This document shows positions 22,135 to 37,039 of a stretch of DNA of 64,000 nucleotides, piece after piece. Location: the NCBI RefSeq assembly GCF_001039355.2, contig NW_019775746.1:1483617-1547616 (forward strand), written 5' to 3'. This DNA comes from Lingula anatina (lineage: Eukaryota; Brachiopoda; Lingulata; Lingulida; Lingulidae). The number at the start of each line of letters is the position of its first letter. Position 1 is the first letter of the stretch. The position numbers and the translations under genes are program-made. Below the pieces are notes generated by a model that had not been told where the DNA came from, did no database searches, and saw only the letters and a list, made by a program, of their open reading frames with translations.

Positions 22135-25100
22135 ATGAGACAAAGTACTAAAATCCTGGCAGCATTGTTGCTGCTGGGATATTTATGGACAAGCGCAGGT
22201 AAATTATAGGCTTTTCCTATTAATTATTACTCTGCATACTACTCTGTTAATATGAAATATTGAACATGAATGGGAAGTATATAGATAAACAAGCTTAAGT
22301 TTAAAAAATCGGGGATAGATGTAGTTTTTTTTATCTCTATAAGTCTACGTCATTTAATATTATTATTCAGTGGTTTATTATTTCCAGAGGGTATGGCAGT
22401 GATGTCAGTAGATCTAGGAAATGAATTTATGAAGATTGCCATAGTGAAGGTTTGACGTGCACACTTTTCATCTGTTAAAATTTTTCAGTTAAACTTCTAT
22501 ATTAAGTTAGCTAGGTAAAGTTTGTAATCAAATCCTATAATCCTTCTGAATTACAGGTATAAAAATCTATTTTTATGTGTGAAATTTGTAAAAATCTAAA
22601 ATCCTGAAAACATAACTTGCAATTTCTCATTGCATTGAGAACGTGAGAAAAAAAAATGCGATTAAAAAGAGAGACTAAAAATCCTAAAACTAGGCATAAT
22701 CCTGAAAATTTTCACCTATGTGTCTTTATAGATCTATGATATTGGAGAACCATGTATTTTTTACTTTAAGAAAAATATTATAATCTCTCATATTATACTT
22801 TCAGCCTGGAGTCCCTATGGAAATTGTCTTAAATAAGTAAGTTGTTTCTCATACACTCTGTCCTCCTCCCTGCTTTGTCAATTCTTTTGTCTTGAATAAG
22901 ATATTTTCTCTCACATTCTATCTCTTTCCTTGTTTCTTTCTGATAAAATAAGCATTAATTGCTTTAATTTCAATTGATAAATATAAAAAAGAATAATACT
23001 ACATGTACAGGCACCTGTATATGGTTTCTATACACTTATTAACAAAAGCACACCTGCATGGTCATTAAGTGTCTCATCTTAACTCTTTCAGAGAGTCGAG
23101 GAGGAAAACTCCAGTTGTTGTAGCATTCCGTAATAACGAGAGAGAATTTGGGGACCAAGCCATGAATACGGTAAATGTTGATGCTGGAATAAAGCAGCCA
23201 AACACCAAAACTGTTTCAAACTCATAAAGCTGGTTGCCATAGTCTGATTTATTATAATTATATAATATAAGATAATAAAGGCCAGCATGGGGCCATGCTA
23301 AAAGCTGGTTGATCTGGTTTATATCATGCACTAAAAAATTTTAAATTATAGAATAACTCTACAGTTTCATAGGTGTGATATGTTATCTCGTTCTTCTTTT
23401 TCTATAGGCTGTCCGTTACCCAGCCAATGCCTTCCTCTATCTGAAGGATCTCCTGGGGAAGAAAGTGGACAACCCAGTAGTGAAACATTATCAACAGAGG
23501 TTCCCTTACCATAACATTGTACCCAGTGATACGGGGACAGTTATGTTCCAAATAGATGAGTAAGTGATATAGGGGAATCATATTATTTAGTCGGAAAGGA
23601 TTAGAGACATGGTCGTGGTAGTTCAGGTAACTGTAGGTGATAGGAAGGGTGCCACATGTGCTGCTATTTGGGTTGTTTTGCCCCCAGAGAAATGAGATTG
23701 TTTTAGGATCAAACAGATCGACCAGGTGTAAATTGTAAAGCTGAATTGTTATGTCTTTTGAGACTTTAAATGGTATCATTTAAAAGTACCCCAAGGGCGT
23801 ATTCCCAGAGCTTTTAAATCGATCTATACCCCCGGGGAGCCTCACTAGATTACTGTCAGATAATCCGGCTTAAATGTCTGTCCGGCCTACTACAAGCTGT
23901 AAGGGGGTAATTAACTTTCCTTCACGCTCGGCTGACAGCTATTTAGCGTGAACCCCCAGGGAGTTAGGTTTGTCTAAAGTAGATCGATCTAATCTCTGGG
24001 AATGGGGTCCGAGTGTTGCACTGTAGAAGCATTGTCTATGTGATATCATGCATGCTTGTAAACAAGTGTTTTTAAATGACATATAATATATAACATGTTG
24101 TTCATACAGAAGACCTTGCATATAACACACTTATTGGAACCGGTTATTTTTATCCCTGTTGTGTGAAAAGTTCACTAAAAGAGTATAGCCATGTTCGTGG
24201 TTAGGTGGGTCTGGGGGTTCTCAGATTCAGTACATTAAAGATGTGAGTTCAGGTAATGTGAACTCATTTAGTGCAAGGTTTGCTGTATAAGTAGAAACAT
24301 TGAATTGTGAAGTTTGTGGCTGGTACTAACTGCATGTTCAGATCACTGTCACTGTTAGTACACTGGTTAGTACGCTGGGCTGTGAAGGTGATATCTACTA
24401 GGTGATATAGGGCATGGAGCGGGAAATGTCCAAGACTGATGTTATTTTCATATAGAGCCTTTTTAATATATGGCATGGATTTTCACTGAAATTCCTTTCA
24501 GTACTAACAAATTTTGCACAATTGTCATTTATTTTCAAAACATAGATTGCTTCAAATTCATTTAAAAAAATAATATTTAAAGTTTTGAAAGTTAAAAATT
24601 GAAAAGATTTAAAGTCAGCATACTGAATTTATTTTAACACAGCATAATTTTTTCAATTTGACATTTTTTTTGACAAACACACATCTTATTTTATATTTTA
24701 TGATAAACTAAATACTCTTCCAAAAGTTTTCTGAATGGAAGGTAAAGGTAAAAATTATCAAATTTCCTGCTGCCAAGAGAAACACTTTCTCAGTCTGTAC
24801 ATTCCCCTCCTTGCAGAGTTCATCTTCGCAGCCCACATTCAAAACCTAGTTTTGGGTAGGTAGATAAAAACCAATATTTTTCAGAATTATTTTAGTGTTT
24901 ATGTTAGTTAGTACGACCTTAAACCTTAACTAATCTTATTTGTGAATAATTTTTTTGCAATTGTTACTGTTTTTGTTTTTTTTGGCCATTGAAGTTGTAG
25001 AAGAGATCATCATATTTTTTCTCTTTTTTATAAGGCAAAATTAAAGGAACCATATTAAATGCTTTTCAGGAAAATTGTGGTAAAAAAAAAACAAAAACAA

Positions 25101-28100
25101 AAAATAAATCCATTTGTGTTATTGACATTGTACTTTATATTATCTCTGTTTCCAGGAACACCAAGTATTCTGTAGAAGAACTCCTAGGAATGGTGCTCCA
25201 GGAAGCCAAACACCTGGCTGAGGGATTCGCAGGTGAGAATTGTAGAATTATTATTGATTTATAAGAGAGCTATTTTTATAAAAAATCATTTGTAAAAAAT
25301 CATTTGTAGACTGCAGCAGGTATGAAAATGATATAAACTGCTGAATAAGATGTGTATTTATCTGTTTCAAAATTCAAAAGAATAAAACATTATTAAAATG
25401 TTCTTGAAATAGAATACCACACTAAGCATCCAGTTTTTTTCCTGATGAAAATGAGAAAGTGATGAAGTGCAACATGCCAAACAGTGATAGTATTACTTTC
25501 AATTGTCAAGTATTTTTCTTTATATTATCAATAATTAATTGTTTATTTATTTTCTTAAACATTTTCTAAAATAGTGCTTATTGGATAAACTAAAGATAAA
25601 AATCAATTTGTAATTTTTTTCAAATTTAAAGTATAAGTTGTTTGATTGGATAATTACTACATTTTAATATTTGAAAAATATATATTTAAGAGCAACCAAT
25701 ATCTGATGTGGTGATCACAGTACCTCCATTCTTCAACCAGGCAGAGAGGAGGGCGATGAACCTGGCCGCGGAGTATGCTGGTCTCAAACTGCTGCAGCTT
25801 ATGAATGATAACTCTGCAGGTAAATAGCATTTATAATTGTACAATTTATTTTGTCTAATTGTTTAGTGAGTAGCTAATGGAAAAAACTTAAAAGGTAAAT
25901 AACACTTCATCCAAAAAGAAGAAACCTAATCCCCCCCCTCTCAAAAATATTTGAACTGTTTTACAGATCATGAAGTGTGTGTACAGTATTTAGCCATTCA
26001 TATTTGCCATACATTAGTGTGTATTAGCAATAGTGCGCATTAAAAAACTGTATTAACATTATATGGATTTCCTGTTATTATTTTTGTTCTCTGTCTCTCT
26101 CTTCATACATAAACAATTGTTTTCCCACAGCTTTGATACAAATTTTAGACATCAAATTTTTCCCCCACGCAGAGCAATATAATGGTTACAAGATACATTT
26201 CATACAAATTCTGATACCATATTTCCTATTCCAGTTGCACTGAATTACGGAGTGTTCAGGAGAAAAGAATTTAACGGCACGGCACAACACTATATGTTCT
26301 TTGACATGGGGGCCACCAGCACCATAGTAACCATTGTGGGTAAGTAGGGTTGCCATGGAAACGGCCACAGTGATGTCATGACAGGTATATTTAAAGTCAC
26401 ACAATGAGTAGTTTGGGCTTTTTATAGTAAGCATTAAATTATTTTCCTGGAAAATTCTTTTTCCCGAAATAAACAAAGATCTAAATTATCAGATAGCGCC
26501 CACAGAATTTGAAGGCATAAAATCTTTTGGGTACCTCTTAGCTTGTAATTGAGGTAGAGACCAGTTTACTGCACTTGTGATGGTAAAAATGTGAAACTTA
26601 GGTCTCAAAAATGGGTGTTTAGATCATAGTTTTGTCAACAAATTTCACAAATGTACTGGCATTTTGCTAAAGGTCTAACAAGAATGGTATATACTTTTTG
26701 CATTGATTCTGAATCAGAGTTCATGTTTTATGACAGACTTTATGACTATATTGTATATCTAAGTGAATGATATATCTTTTTTAATATGAAGAAGTGAACT
26801 ATAATATTGTGTATGGTTTTGCATTAAATATCTTTATTAGATTATCTGTTATTTATTTTCTTTTTCTTCAGGTTACCAGTTAGTGAAAACTAAAGAGGGT
26901 TCTTATACTGAGACGAACCCTCAGGTGACAGTTAAAGGTGTTGGGTAAGTGAAAACAGGTGTGTGGGTACATGCCTCTACCCCAGTAACACATGTCAAGA
27001 TATTTCTGACGTAGAGCAAGATGAGATGTTTAGCAGACAAGTCAGAAGCATAATCAATGAAGATTTATTAGATTTTGTTTTGAAAAATGCAGGTCTCAGT
27101 TTTCAATCTTTCCTCCTAAAAGTCTGTTGTCTGCTCCACATGTTTTCTTACATTTACAACACTATTAAACCCAAGCATGCAATAATTACCCAGTGAGTCA
27201 TCCACACAACCTGACTTGATACTTTTCCTAAAAATGTCTTATTTATTAGTAAAACTAGAAAATGTTGATTCAAAATTTTTGAAAATTAAGTTGGCTTTGT
27301 TTCAAAAAGTTTATTTTAAAAGTTGCTAATGTCAAAATATTAATACATTTTTGAAAACAAAATAATCCCCCCCCCCCCCCCCAAAAAAAAAAAATCATTT
27401 AAAAAATGTGTTTTCCATTTTGATTTTCCACGTAGGTTTGATCGTGATCTCGGTGGCCTGGAGTTCCAGTTGAGGTTCCGCGACCATCTGGCAAGATTAT
27501 TCAATGGCCAGAAGAAGACCAGCTCTGATGTCTTTCAGGACAAGAGGGCCATGGGCAAGCTGTTTAAGGAGGCTGGGAGGGTCAAGAATGTCCTCAGTGC
27601 CAATACTGACCACTTCGCTCAGGTGAGGGTTTAAGGTTGTTTAATGTTATTAACTTCAGGTTTACCTTAGACTGTTACCATCAGTGAACTGTGTGAAATC
27701 AACTGTTTTGTGTTGTTGTTAATTCATAAAAAGACGGAAGACTCTTAGATTTATCAAGATTTTTGGATATTTGTAAAAAATTATAAAAGATTTTCTGAGG
27801 GGCATACCCTGGGGGGCATACCCTGGGTCTTTCATATAAAGCAGCCTGCCTGCTGGGCTTGCATTTTAGGGATTTCTTTAAGAAAATCCACTTCATCTCT
27901 GAAACATAGAATCTCTTTGTTTATATCAGGTTTCTTTTTAAAAACCTCCACTTCATCCCATATACATAGAATGTGTTTATTTCCTCCAGGTTGAGTCCCT
28001 GTTAGATGACCAGGACTTCAAGGCCAAAGTGACCAGAGAAGAGCTGGAGGAGATGTCCCAGGACATGCTGGACAGAGTGGCCAAACCTATAGAGGACGCA

Positions 28101-30135
28101 CTTAAGGTGTCTCAGATGACCATGGTGAGGGCTCCTTTTAATATTTTAATTAATTAATTTATTTATTTATTTTGTACTGCCCTGCAGAAAGCTGTTGTAA
28201 GACAATTGCAGGACACAAAACAAGAACTGAGTTTGTTTTTTGACTGACAATAATATTTTTATATAAAATTTTAATGGGAAATAGAATTTTTTATGTTAGA
28301 TTTCTGCCTGAGTGCCCCGCCCCTCAGCCTTTCCTTTGTACTTCTTTCTTACAACCAAAAAATCACCTTCATATTGAGCTAAATATTATGAATTGCTTCA
28401 CAGTAAAGTCATGGCTGTGGAACAGAGATATCACATTTTGTGTTATCACAGCTATATTCCAAATGATTTGAGATATTACTTTTCAATGATGATAATAACA
28501 AAAATAACTATACACAATATTTTCTCTTACCTGTTATTTTATTTATCAGGGGGAGATCAAGGAGGTAATCTTGATGGGGGGAGGGACCAGAATGCCCAAG
28601 GTCCAGGAACTCATCTCCAAGGCTACAGGAAGGTGAGTAGAGAACTCTGTATTCCCTCACTATATTACATAGTGAAATCATGTAAGTTCAGTGACATATA
28701 CAGTGTACCAGTAGTTCTCTAAAGATTTATTTTGTGACAAAAAAGGGTTTGACATCAAAACTTATCAGTGAGTACCTCAAATAATTATTAGTTGATAAAA
28801 TAACTATGTTATGATATATTATGTATGTGTATTTTGCTTTCGTTACTTTGGTGAGGGAATTTTGAGGATTGCATCCTTCCATCTGTCATTTGTCATATCA
28901 AAACCTTGTAAAACAATAATTGTGTCACCGAGTAGCCACAAAACTGAACACAAAGCCCTCATAAGAACAGTATGGAGATTTATGTAAATGTCATGAATTT
29001 GACCTGGACACACAACCTCGACCTAGACCCCATTTCCATAGATTTTAGATCGATCTATCCCTGTAGGGAGTCTCACTAGATTACTGTCAGCTTAGCCGGC
29101 TTAAGCATCTGTCCCACCTACTGAAAGCTGTAAGGGGGTAATTAACTATGGTGCGCGCTCGGCTGACTGCAATTTAGCTTGAACCCCCAGGGAGTTAGGT
29201 CGATCTAAATCTTAATCCTTGGATCGATTGAAATCTCTGGGAATACACCCCTAGATGCACATATAACCTTCACCTATTTACATGGCATTGATATATATTG
29301 AATTCTGTTCCATATCATATAAATATATGTATGCAGATAAATAGCACTGAAGTGCATCAGTCATGTTTCTCTCCCCCAGACAGGAGCTTGGCAAAAGCAT
29401 CAACACAGACGAGGCTGCTGCGCTTGGAGCTGTCTACCAAGCCGCTTTCCTCAGCAAAGGATACAGAGTCAAGAAATTCCTGGTCAAAGATGCTAATCTT
29501 TACCCTATACAGGTGAGATAATGCAGGTTACTTCAGTTAGCTGTAGTGTGATATATCTGTGTTTTGTGTGAAAGCTTGAAAGCTGTTTATACTCTTGGCC
29601 CGTGAAATTCACCTTTTAATAAAATTAAAGTATTTAAACAAAATACATATATCTAAAATAACTTTGTAGCTCATGTGTCATAGTTTTATTTTGATTTTCC
29701 ATTTTGGAAAAAAGGCATTTTATATTTGTTTTTAGAAATAAAACTTGCTGATAATTAATCTCACAGTGCAAAAAATGATATACATTCACTGTAAGTAAAT
29801 AATTAATCACATGTAGCTTTGATATATATTATAGACACCAGCAAAGCCTACACAGTTTCATATAATGGCAGTCTAATAAAAATGTCATATAATATATTGC
29901 CATGGTAAACTGTTTTAATACCAAATCATTTGTTGCACAGGTTGAGTTTGAACGACAGAAGGAAGGAGAGGCTGTCAAGACAATCAAACGCACCCTGTTT
30001 GGCCGTATGAATCCTTACCCACAGAAGAAAGTGATGACATTCAACAAACACACCGAGGACTTTAATTTCCGTGTGAACTATGGGGACCTGAGCTACCTGG
30101 ATGAGGTGGATGTCAAGTAAGTGAAGAAATTGGAA

Positions 30136-30166
<31 letters not shown>

Positions 30167-33100
30167 TTGAAAAGAGAAAATGTGTGTTAATGTGTACATA
30201 TGCACCCAGAGAGAGAGAGAGAGAGAGAGAGAATAAGAGACAGTACATAACAAAAAGAGAGACAAAAAATAAGAGACAGAGACAACATAACAAAAAGAGT
30301 AAGAGAAAATAAGAGACGGAGAGTATTTAACAGAAAGAAAGAGAGAGAGAGAGAAACATTTTGCTGAAAAACACAGGAAGAAAGTTCCCATTCTGAATTA
30401 AACATGTATATTTAACTTATTTTCAGGAATTTTGATTCCCTGAATCTGACCAAGGTGACTTTGAAAGGAGTCAAAGCTGCCCATGAGAAGCACAGTAAGG
30501 ATGCTGAGAGCAAGGGAGTCAAGGCACACTTCAGAATGGATGAGAGTGGAATTTTAACTCTGGACAGGGTCAGTTGATTATTTGTAGAATTTCTAATAAG
30601 TATCATTCCACTTCTTTCTTCTTTCTCCCTTCATAGCAAATTTTTTTTCATCCAGTGGCATATAACTTATCACATTAAGAGAATTATGTACTATTGGCTA
30701 TAGGTCTGAAATACCGAATGGATGACCTATGAATTTTGAAAAGTAACAAAGCTTGTTTTAACGTTCTACAGAGCACTAATCTCTTGCAAGTTTTAATACA
30801 ATGGCATTTGTTTTAATCAGTTAGTTAATATTTATTTTTTTACCTTCACCAGGTGGAATCAGTTTATGAAAAAGCTCCTCCTCCGGAAGAAGAATCTACC
30901 CTAGCAAGTAAGGGACATTTTTACCATAAGATAATGTTTTTTTTCCACTTAAACTCGCAGAATTACTTTTGTTTTGAATAAAGTTTTCATTCAAATGTAT
31001 ATTTTACTAAAATGAAGTGGTTTCATGCAAAAGTTTAATCAGTGAATTTATGTCTGGAGTTTATTTTTCAGAACTTGGTAACACCATTTCCAACTTCTTC
31101 TCTGGTAAGAGTGAGGAGGAAGGAAATGTTGAAGACAGCAAAGAGAAAGATGACAAAGGGAAGGAGAACGGAGGAGAAAAATCTACGGACAGTAAAGATG
31201 ACACATCAGAGGTGAGAACTTTTAGATGACATTTTAAATTTGATGAAAAATAAAGGAGTAACTTAAAGCTGCAGCAAATTGAATGGCTTTATATGCAGCT
31301 TCCACTTCCTTAGTTGAAGCTTGCTAGAATAATTTATTTTCAATATTAGGTTATATTGTTTTAAGTTAGAGGGCAAATTTTTTGTTTATTTAATTTCTTA
31401 ATTTACTTTGTTTTTGGCGCATTGAAAAAATATAAGAAGATCAAAATTTCTAAGAATAGAAATTGAAATTTAATTTGAATATAATACTAAGGCTTTATCT
31501 ATAGCATGTAATTGCATGTTAACTTATGTTATCTCATCAGCCTAAATTTTATTTTTTGATAAATGTTTGACATACAAGTACAAGCTAAAGAATTTTGATG
31601 CAATGAAAAAAATAAATGGGACTTTGTGAATGATTTAAGAATTTGAAAAAATTCAGATCCCAATTTAAGTATACCCTCTCTTAGACACTAACCTTCAGTC
31701 ACGAAGTAACAAATTGCTGCTCACAAATCTCGGTCTTGGATAATTATGGTCAGCATATGTTTTCTCTAAACCTCATTCTTAAGACCGCTTTTTGCATTCC
31801 TGTTGTTAACATATGCCAGACTTGTCTGTTCTTCAAATCTCTGTATGTAAATTTTCCTGTTTAGCTCACAGTTTAACTCAAACAATGGTATTATGTTAAA
31901 TAGATCTCTGGCGACATCCTTTCTGATTGTGCCTCATTATAGACCAACACATGGTCCTGGATTTAAGACACTAACTTATTTTCATAATATATATTATAAC
32001 CTACTTTGCTTGCTTTTATTGTTTTTTTTTCCTCTTATTTGGATCTTGGTTATTTTTGTTGAAGTTGGACTAACCCTTCTATGCACAGACTACGTTTGGG
32101 ATTTTTCATGTTGGTGAAAAACTACAATACATGTGGTTAAACCAAACTATTCAGGCCCATGACCTACAATTTCAAAGGGGTGGGGGTCTTATTTCTGAAA
32201 ATTGCCTTGAAACCGTCGTGTACCTAAATTAGTTTTTACCCAGAGGGAACCTTTTTCCTGACAAAAAGGGTACGCTTCTTTTGAACCCCTTCCCCCCCCC
32301 CCCGACCCCCCTGACTAAGCACCTGCTATTGGTCCAGTGATGGAAGGGTTAGAACACATTTAGCTTCATATTTTGCCTTTGCATATTTATTTTTAGTTTC
32401 TGTGGCTTATTTTGTTGCTCTTGCTCTACTGTATCTTCTTGCACTGTGGAATTTGTCTCCATGTTGTTAGCAGGACAAGAAGGAGAAAAAACAGAGTGAT
32501 AAGGCTAAAGAGGAAGAGAAAGAGAAAAAGGAAGAGAAAACAGAGAATAAAAAGGACACCAAAGCTCAAAAAGAGGAAGTAAAGAATGAGAAGAAGGAAG
32601 AAAAGACAGATCAGAAAAAGGTGCTTTATTTGAAAAAACAAACAAACAAAAAATTGAAGTGGGTAACACCCATCACAAACTACCAGGGAAAGTGATTGTT
32701 ATCTTTACCGTGTATGTTGTGTTGTGCAGGTTAGGATTTCTTTCTTTGAAAAATGGTGAAAGTATTTATGCCTCTTTGTTTGTAAAAAGTATTTCAGTTT
32801 GCTTACAATAATTTATACTTCCGACCTCTCATTAATTTCCCTTCTTCATCTTCGAATTCATTTTTGGTTCCATCTTCAGGTTTCAGCCAAATATATAAAA
32901 CAAACATTGCCATGACTTCTATATAAAAATAAAAAGTGAAAACATTCGGTTATTTTGGGAATGAAAGATTTGTATCTGGTTAAAGGGATACCTACAAGTA
33001 CCACTTACAGTACTAACTTTCTTCCAGGTAATTTCAAACATGGTGGGGCACCCCCCACCCCCAACCCCAACCCCACCCCCTACATCATTTCTGCAATCTC

Positions 33101-36100
33101 AGCTCCTATACTTGTGTATAATTGGTACTGGTACATTTAACTTTGGTAAAATATACACACTGAATTCTTGTGATGAAATGTTTGTTTCTGAATCAGTATT
33201 ATACAGATATTGTAATAATAATCATATTATAATGTTCTAGAGTGTCACTGAGTGATACAAAAAATATTTTGGACACTGTATTGAAAAGTGTTGAGTTTAA
33301 AGGCTAGCCCAACTGACCAGTTATGATTGTTTTGTATGGGTTGATTTATTATTAAAAATATATAATAATATTATGGTAATAGTAAAAAAAACATACTAAA
33401 CTAAAAGCATGAGATAAAACACAAGTTGATTCAGAGGGTGTCTCTTCTCCCTTTAGCCTCTTTTTTAAATTAAAAGTGGGCCTTACCCCTCCAAACATGA
33501 GGCCTGCAACAAATTGCCACTACCTTGTAAAATGTCTAAAATTACACCTTTGTTTTGATCAGATTTTTGTGCCCCGTCCTTTTCTTTATTTCCCATATTA
33601 TCCAGCATGTTTCCAAGGCAGAGAGGTAGTTGTACCCTTATATGAAACAGCTTGAATGAATTAGGATAATTGTTTACATAAAAACAATTAATAAGACTGT
33701 AATTGTAATTGACATTTGATTAGTGTTGTTGGGAGCATGGCTGCTGGAGGGGGGTTTGTCTGGTTAATTCCTCAAAAAGATAGTATTAAACAATAAAACT
33801 GATGAAATTCCTTCAGTTTTGTCTTATAAATTGGTTTTTATTACTGGTAATAGTAACAGACAAAATTAAAAGTTATTTTCTAATTTGATATTCTGTATGT
33901 CAGACTCTGTAGTTCAGGTTCTGAATGTGTTATTTTCAGGATGAGACACCAAAGGAAGGCAAGGCAGACAAAGGTGAACAGAAGGGCAACGAGACCACTG
34001 ACAAGAAAGATGGTGATGCAGCCAAGAATGAGACAGCAGAGGAAAAAGTGAGATATTTTTGTGACATATTAATGATTGATTGTTTTAATGGCATACAATG
34101 ATATTAACACTTGATCTTGTACAGTAATAACCCTGGACTTTGCATGCTTCATGTAGGCGATTTCACATAGCTGATTTTTCACAATAATATAAAGATGTAA
34201 TTTTTTTTTGTTTGGCAAACATGAGCTATGCTGTTTTTTTCTGGATAAATTGATGACAGAATGAGATCCCCCTACCTTTCTTCACTGTTGTACTTCTGAA
34301 AACTGTTGTGAAAACTACCCTTTGTGAAAATTGTGACTGTATGTCACCCAGAAGAACCATATGGATGAAATATTGAATAACATTTACTATCTTGCTCTCC
34401 AGAAACCACCTAAACCAGTGACTATAAAAGAGGAGATCACACCAGAGTCCGAAATCCTTGACCTCCTGCCGCCCAGCGAGGACGCAGTGAAAGCTTCAAT
34501 AAAAGTGTGAGTACATTTGTTTTATACAATGTGACTGTGTTTTGATCAGCTGCCATATTTGTCCACAGGGAGATTTCTGGATTGTTTCTAGAGAGAGATA
34601 CCATTCGGACGACATGAAACTTTCAGTATTATTTCTTATTGAATAACTCCATTAAGGCCATTATGTGTTCTTGACTTTTAGGAGGAAAATATTTAACATT
34701 ATAGATATATAGATCTGCAGGACATTTAGCATAGAATGTGACTTAGAGAAATACATGTAGTGTATTCCTTAATATTTAATGTTGTTTCTCTGCCAGACTG
34801 GAAAAACTAAAGCAGAAGGACGAAGATAAGATTAAACTGCAGCAGGCCCATAATGCACTGGAATCTTTTATATTTGATGCCCAAGATAAGCTGTACCAAG
34901 AACCTTATGAACAAGCATCCACCGAAGAAGAAAGAAGCATGCTCCGAGAAAAATTAACAGCAGCATCTGATTGGTTGGATGAGTCAGATGTGACAAATAC
35001 AATACAGGTAGGAACCGAACTAAAGTTGATAACAAGGTGTGATTATAAATTAGTAAAGCCTTTTTATGAGGAGATATAATTTGAGAATGACATTTTGAGA
35101 AAAAATTAAATTTTTATCTCACTTTTTTAAAATGTTGCTTATGGAAATATTTTCTTTATGTTTAGGAATTCAAAGATCAACTCAAAACTCTTAAAGATGC
35201 CACTTATGCCCTCTATGAAAGAGTAAGAGAACACAGCGAGAGACCCAAAGCACTTGAAGCACTGAAGGATATGTTGAATTATACGGATATGTTCTACAAA
35301 GGAGTTAAAAATTTGACAGAGAGCTTAGACGACCAACCTTATACAGAAGTAGAAGTCACAACCTTAGAAAAGTTAATAAATGAAACAAAGGTTTGTATTG
35401 GCTGTTTTTATATCCTTTATTCTTTTTAAATCTGATAAAATATTATTCAAACGTTTGGTTGTGTATATGTGCAATTATGTTTATCTGAGGATAATTTTAT
35501 ATCAAATTTGTTGCAATTTATCAATTTTGAGATCCCCACACTTTTTTCTGGGATAGAAAGAATTAGACATTTTAAGTATTTTAATACTCTCACTTTCATC
35601 AAAAATACGTTCATATGTTTTTCAGTTAAAATCGTTACAAATACAAGTTTTAAAGAGAATGTGTATTGGGAAAGATATGTAAATTGTGAAGTCAGTGGGG
35701 ATTTTCATAGATTTATAGAGTGAAGATCTAAGTATAGAACAAAATTCTTGTTCTTGATTTGAAATGTTTCTGTAATGGTAAGTTCATTTTGAAAATAGTT
35801 TCTTTTTGTCTTTTGTGTAATGATGATGATGAAGCAGAAAATTGTTTCTTAAGATACCAAACATGTTTTCTACTTGAATATGAGAAATGATGTTTCTCAT
35901 TGACACGTTAGTCGTGCATGTGGTGAAGATCCTTTATTGTTAGTAAGTGTGACTGAGTCGGACTTCAACTGACTCATGTAGAAAACATTATGTATGATCT
36001 TTTGAAATAATTGGTTATAAACCTTATAATATTGTTTAATTTTAGAGTTGGCAAAAGACAAATATTAAAGCCCAGAAGGACACTCCACTGACAGACAAAC

Positions 36101-37039
36101 CAGTGCTGTTAGTAGAGGATATTGCAGTTAAAATCAGAGCTCTTGACAGAGAAGTCAAATATTTGATGAACAAAGCAAAAACGTTTGTGCCCAAGAAGCC
36201 TGTTAAGCCAAAAAATGAAACGGAGACACCTGGCAATGAGACTAAAATTGAAACGCCAAATAATGAGACGAAATCTGAAGAGGAGGGACCTGCTGAAGGT
36301 CAAGGTTGGTATTTATGATAATTGAGTCAACAGAAAAATGGCACATTTGCTTGTTGTGCAAAGAAAATAAATTTGAAGTCATTTAAGATGCTTGAAACAA
36401 AACATGTTTGAAGCATTTTGCTGAATAAATTGCGAGAAGATTATTCCCTTGCAATAACAATTATAATAATTAAAAAACATTAATCTTGTTCAGCTTATTT
36501 GGACATTGGGTTTGTGTCACAAGCTCTCAAAATGAATAATACATAAGAATCAGCAGATAGAATTAAAACTGTTAGTGACAAAGATATGATTAGTCAAAAA
36601 TAGATCAAATTTAAATTTGTGAGTACATGTAGAAATTCAAAGAGCTTTACCTAAGTTCAGTTAAATGAAAAATGTCATTTTGTAGACAATTAAAAATAAT
36701 GTTTTAATTGGTTGATATTTAGCAGACAGCACTACTCCAGGCACAGAAGAGCCAGTGGAACAGCCGCCGCCTCCTACAGAAGAGGAAAATAAAAATAATG
36801 GTAATCTCCCCTTTTTTTACTTAAAACCCCCTCTTCCCCTCTCTCACACACTTTAACTATAACATTAAATTTTATTTTCTTATTTGTGTATTTTCTTTAC
36901 AAATTTTATTGCCTGTTTTTCAGAAGAAAAATCAGAGCTACCAGAATCAGAAGAAACAGATAAAACTGGAAAGGAAGACAAATCATCAGAATCTAAAGAA
37001 ACAGACTCTAAAAAAGATGATGAACATATTGAACTTTAA
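22135..37039 (+). CDS. HYOU1: Hypoxia up-regulated protein 1 (GRP170/ORP150), ER-lumen large Hsp70
   Basis: Twenty-five coding exons: 22135-22198, 22388-22449, 22805-22836, 23092-23170, 23408-23559, 25156-25232, 25691-25819, 26235-26339, 26872-26944, 27436-27622, 27990-28124, 28550-28632, 29380-29512, 29941-30116, 30427-30568, 30853-30907, 31072-31211, 32474-32620, 33940-34047, 34403-34506, 34797-35007, 35166-35390, 36046-36304, 36723-36800, 36924-37039. All phases agree, giving 1023 residues (human about 999). A signal peptide covers about residues 1-22. The Hsp70 ATPase motifs are visible: DLG (30-32), FFDMGATST (about 220) and LMGGGTRMP (about 374). Residues about 561-693 are a Lys/Glu-rich acidic loop. 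The lid helices follow, and the C-terminus HIEL is a KDEL-type ER-retrieval signal. Family role: nucleotide-exchange factor and holdase partner of BiP, induced by ER stress and hypoxia. The ERSE-like promoter element fits this. Confidence 0.96.
23795..24010. mobile_element. GATCGATC foldback element, copy B
   Basis: Reverse-oriented relative of the element at 18852-19070, with closely similar arms and core (AAGCTGTAAGGGGGTAATTA). It lies in the HYOU1 intron 23560-25155. Confidence 0.75.
29024..29252. mobile_element. GATCGATC foldback element, copy C
   Basis: Same arms (TTAGATCGATCTATCC...GATCGATTGAAATCTCTGGG) and core as copies A and B, in the HYOU1 intron just before exon 29380-29512. Confidence 0.75.
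30149..30360. repeat. G run followed by (GA)n-rich sequence
   Basis: A T and G homopolymer pair at 30140-30166, then purine-rich (GA)n stretches to about 30357, in a HYOU1 intron. It accounts for the Leu/Ser-rich open frames on the opposite strand. Confidence 0.85.

Noticed and set aside
24345-24400. tRNA or tRNA-derived SINE: A-box-like TAGTACACTGGTTAG
   Set aside because: No B box or acceptor stem could be found, so at most a degenerate remnant.
28393-28722. 109-codon plus-strand open frame
   Set aside because: It is a wrong-frame reading across HYOU1 exon 28550-28632.
30093-30405. Leu/Ser/Phe-rich minus-strand open frames
   Set aside because: Translations of (GA)n-rich sequence opposite a HYOU1 intron.
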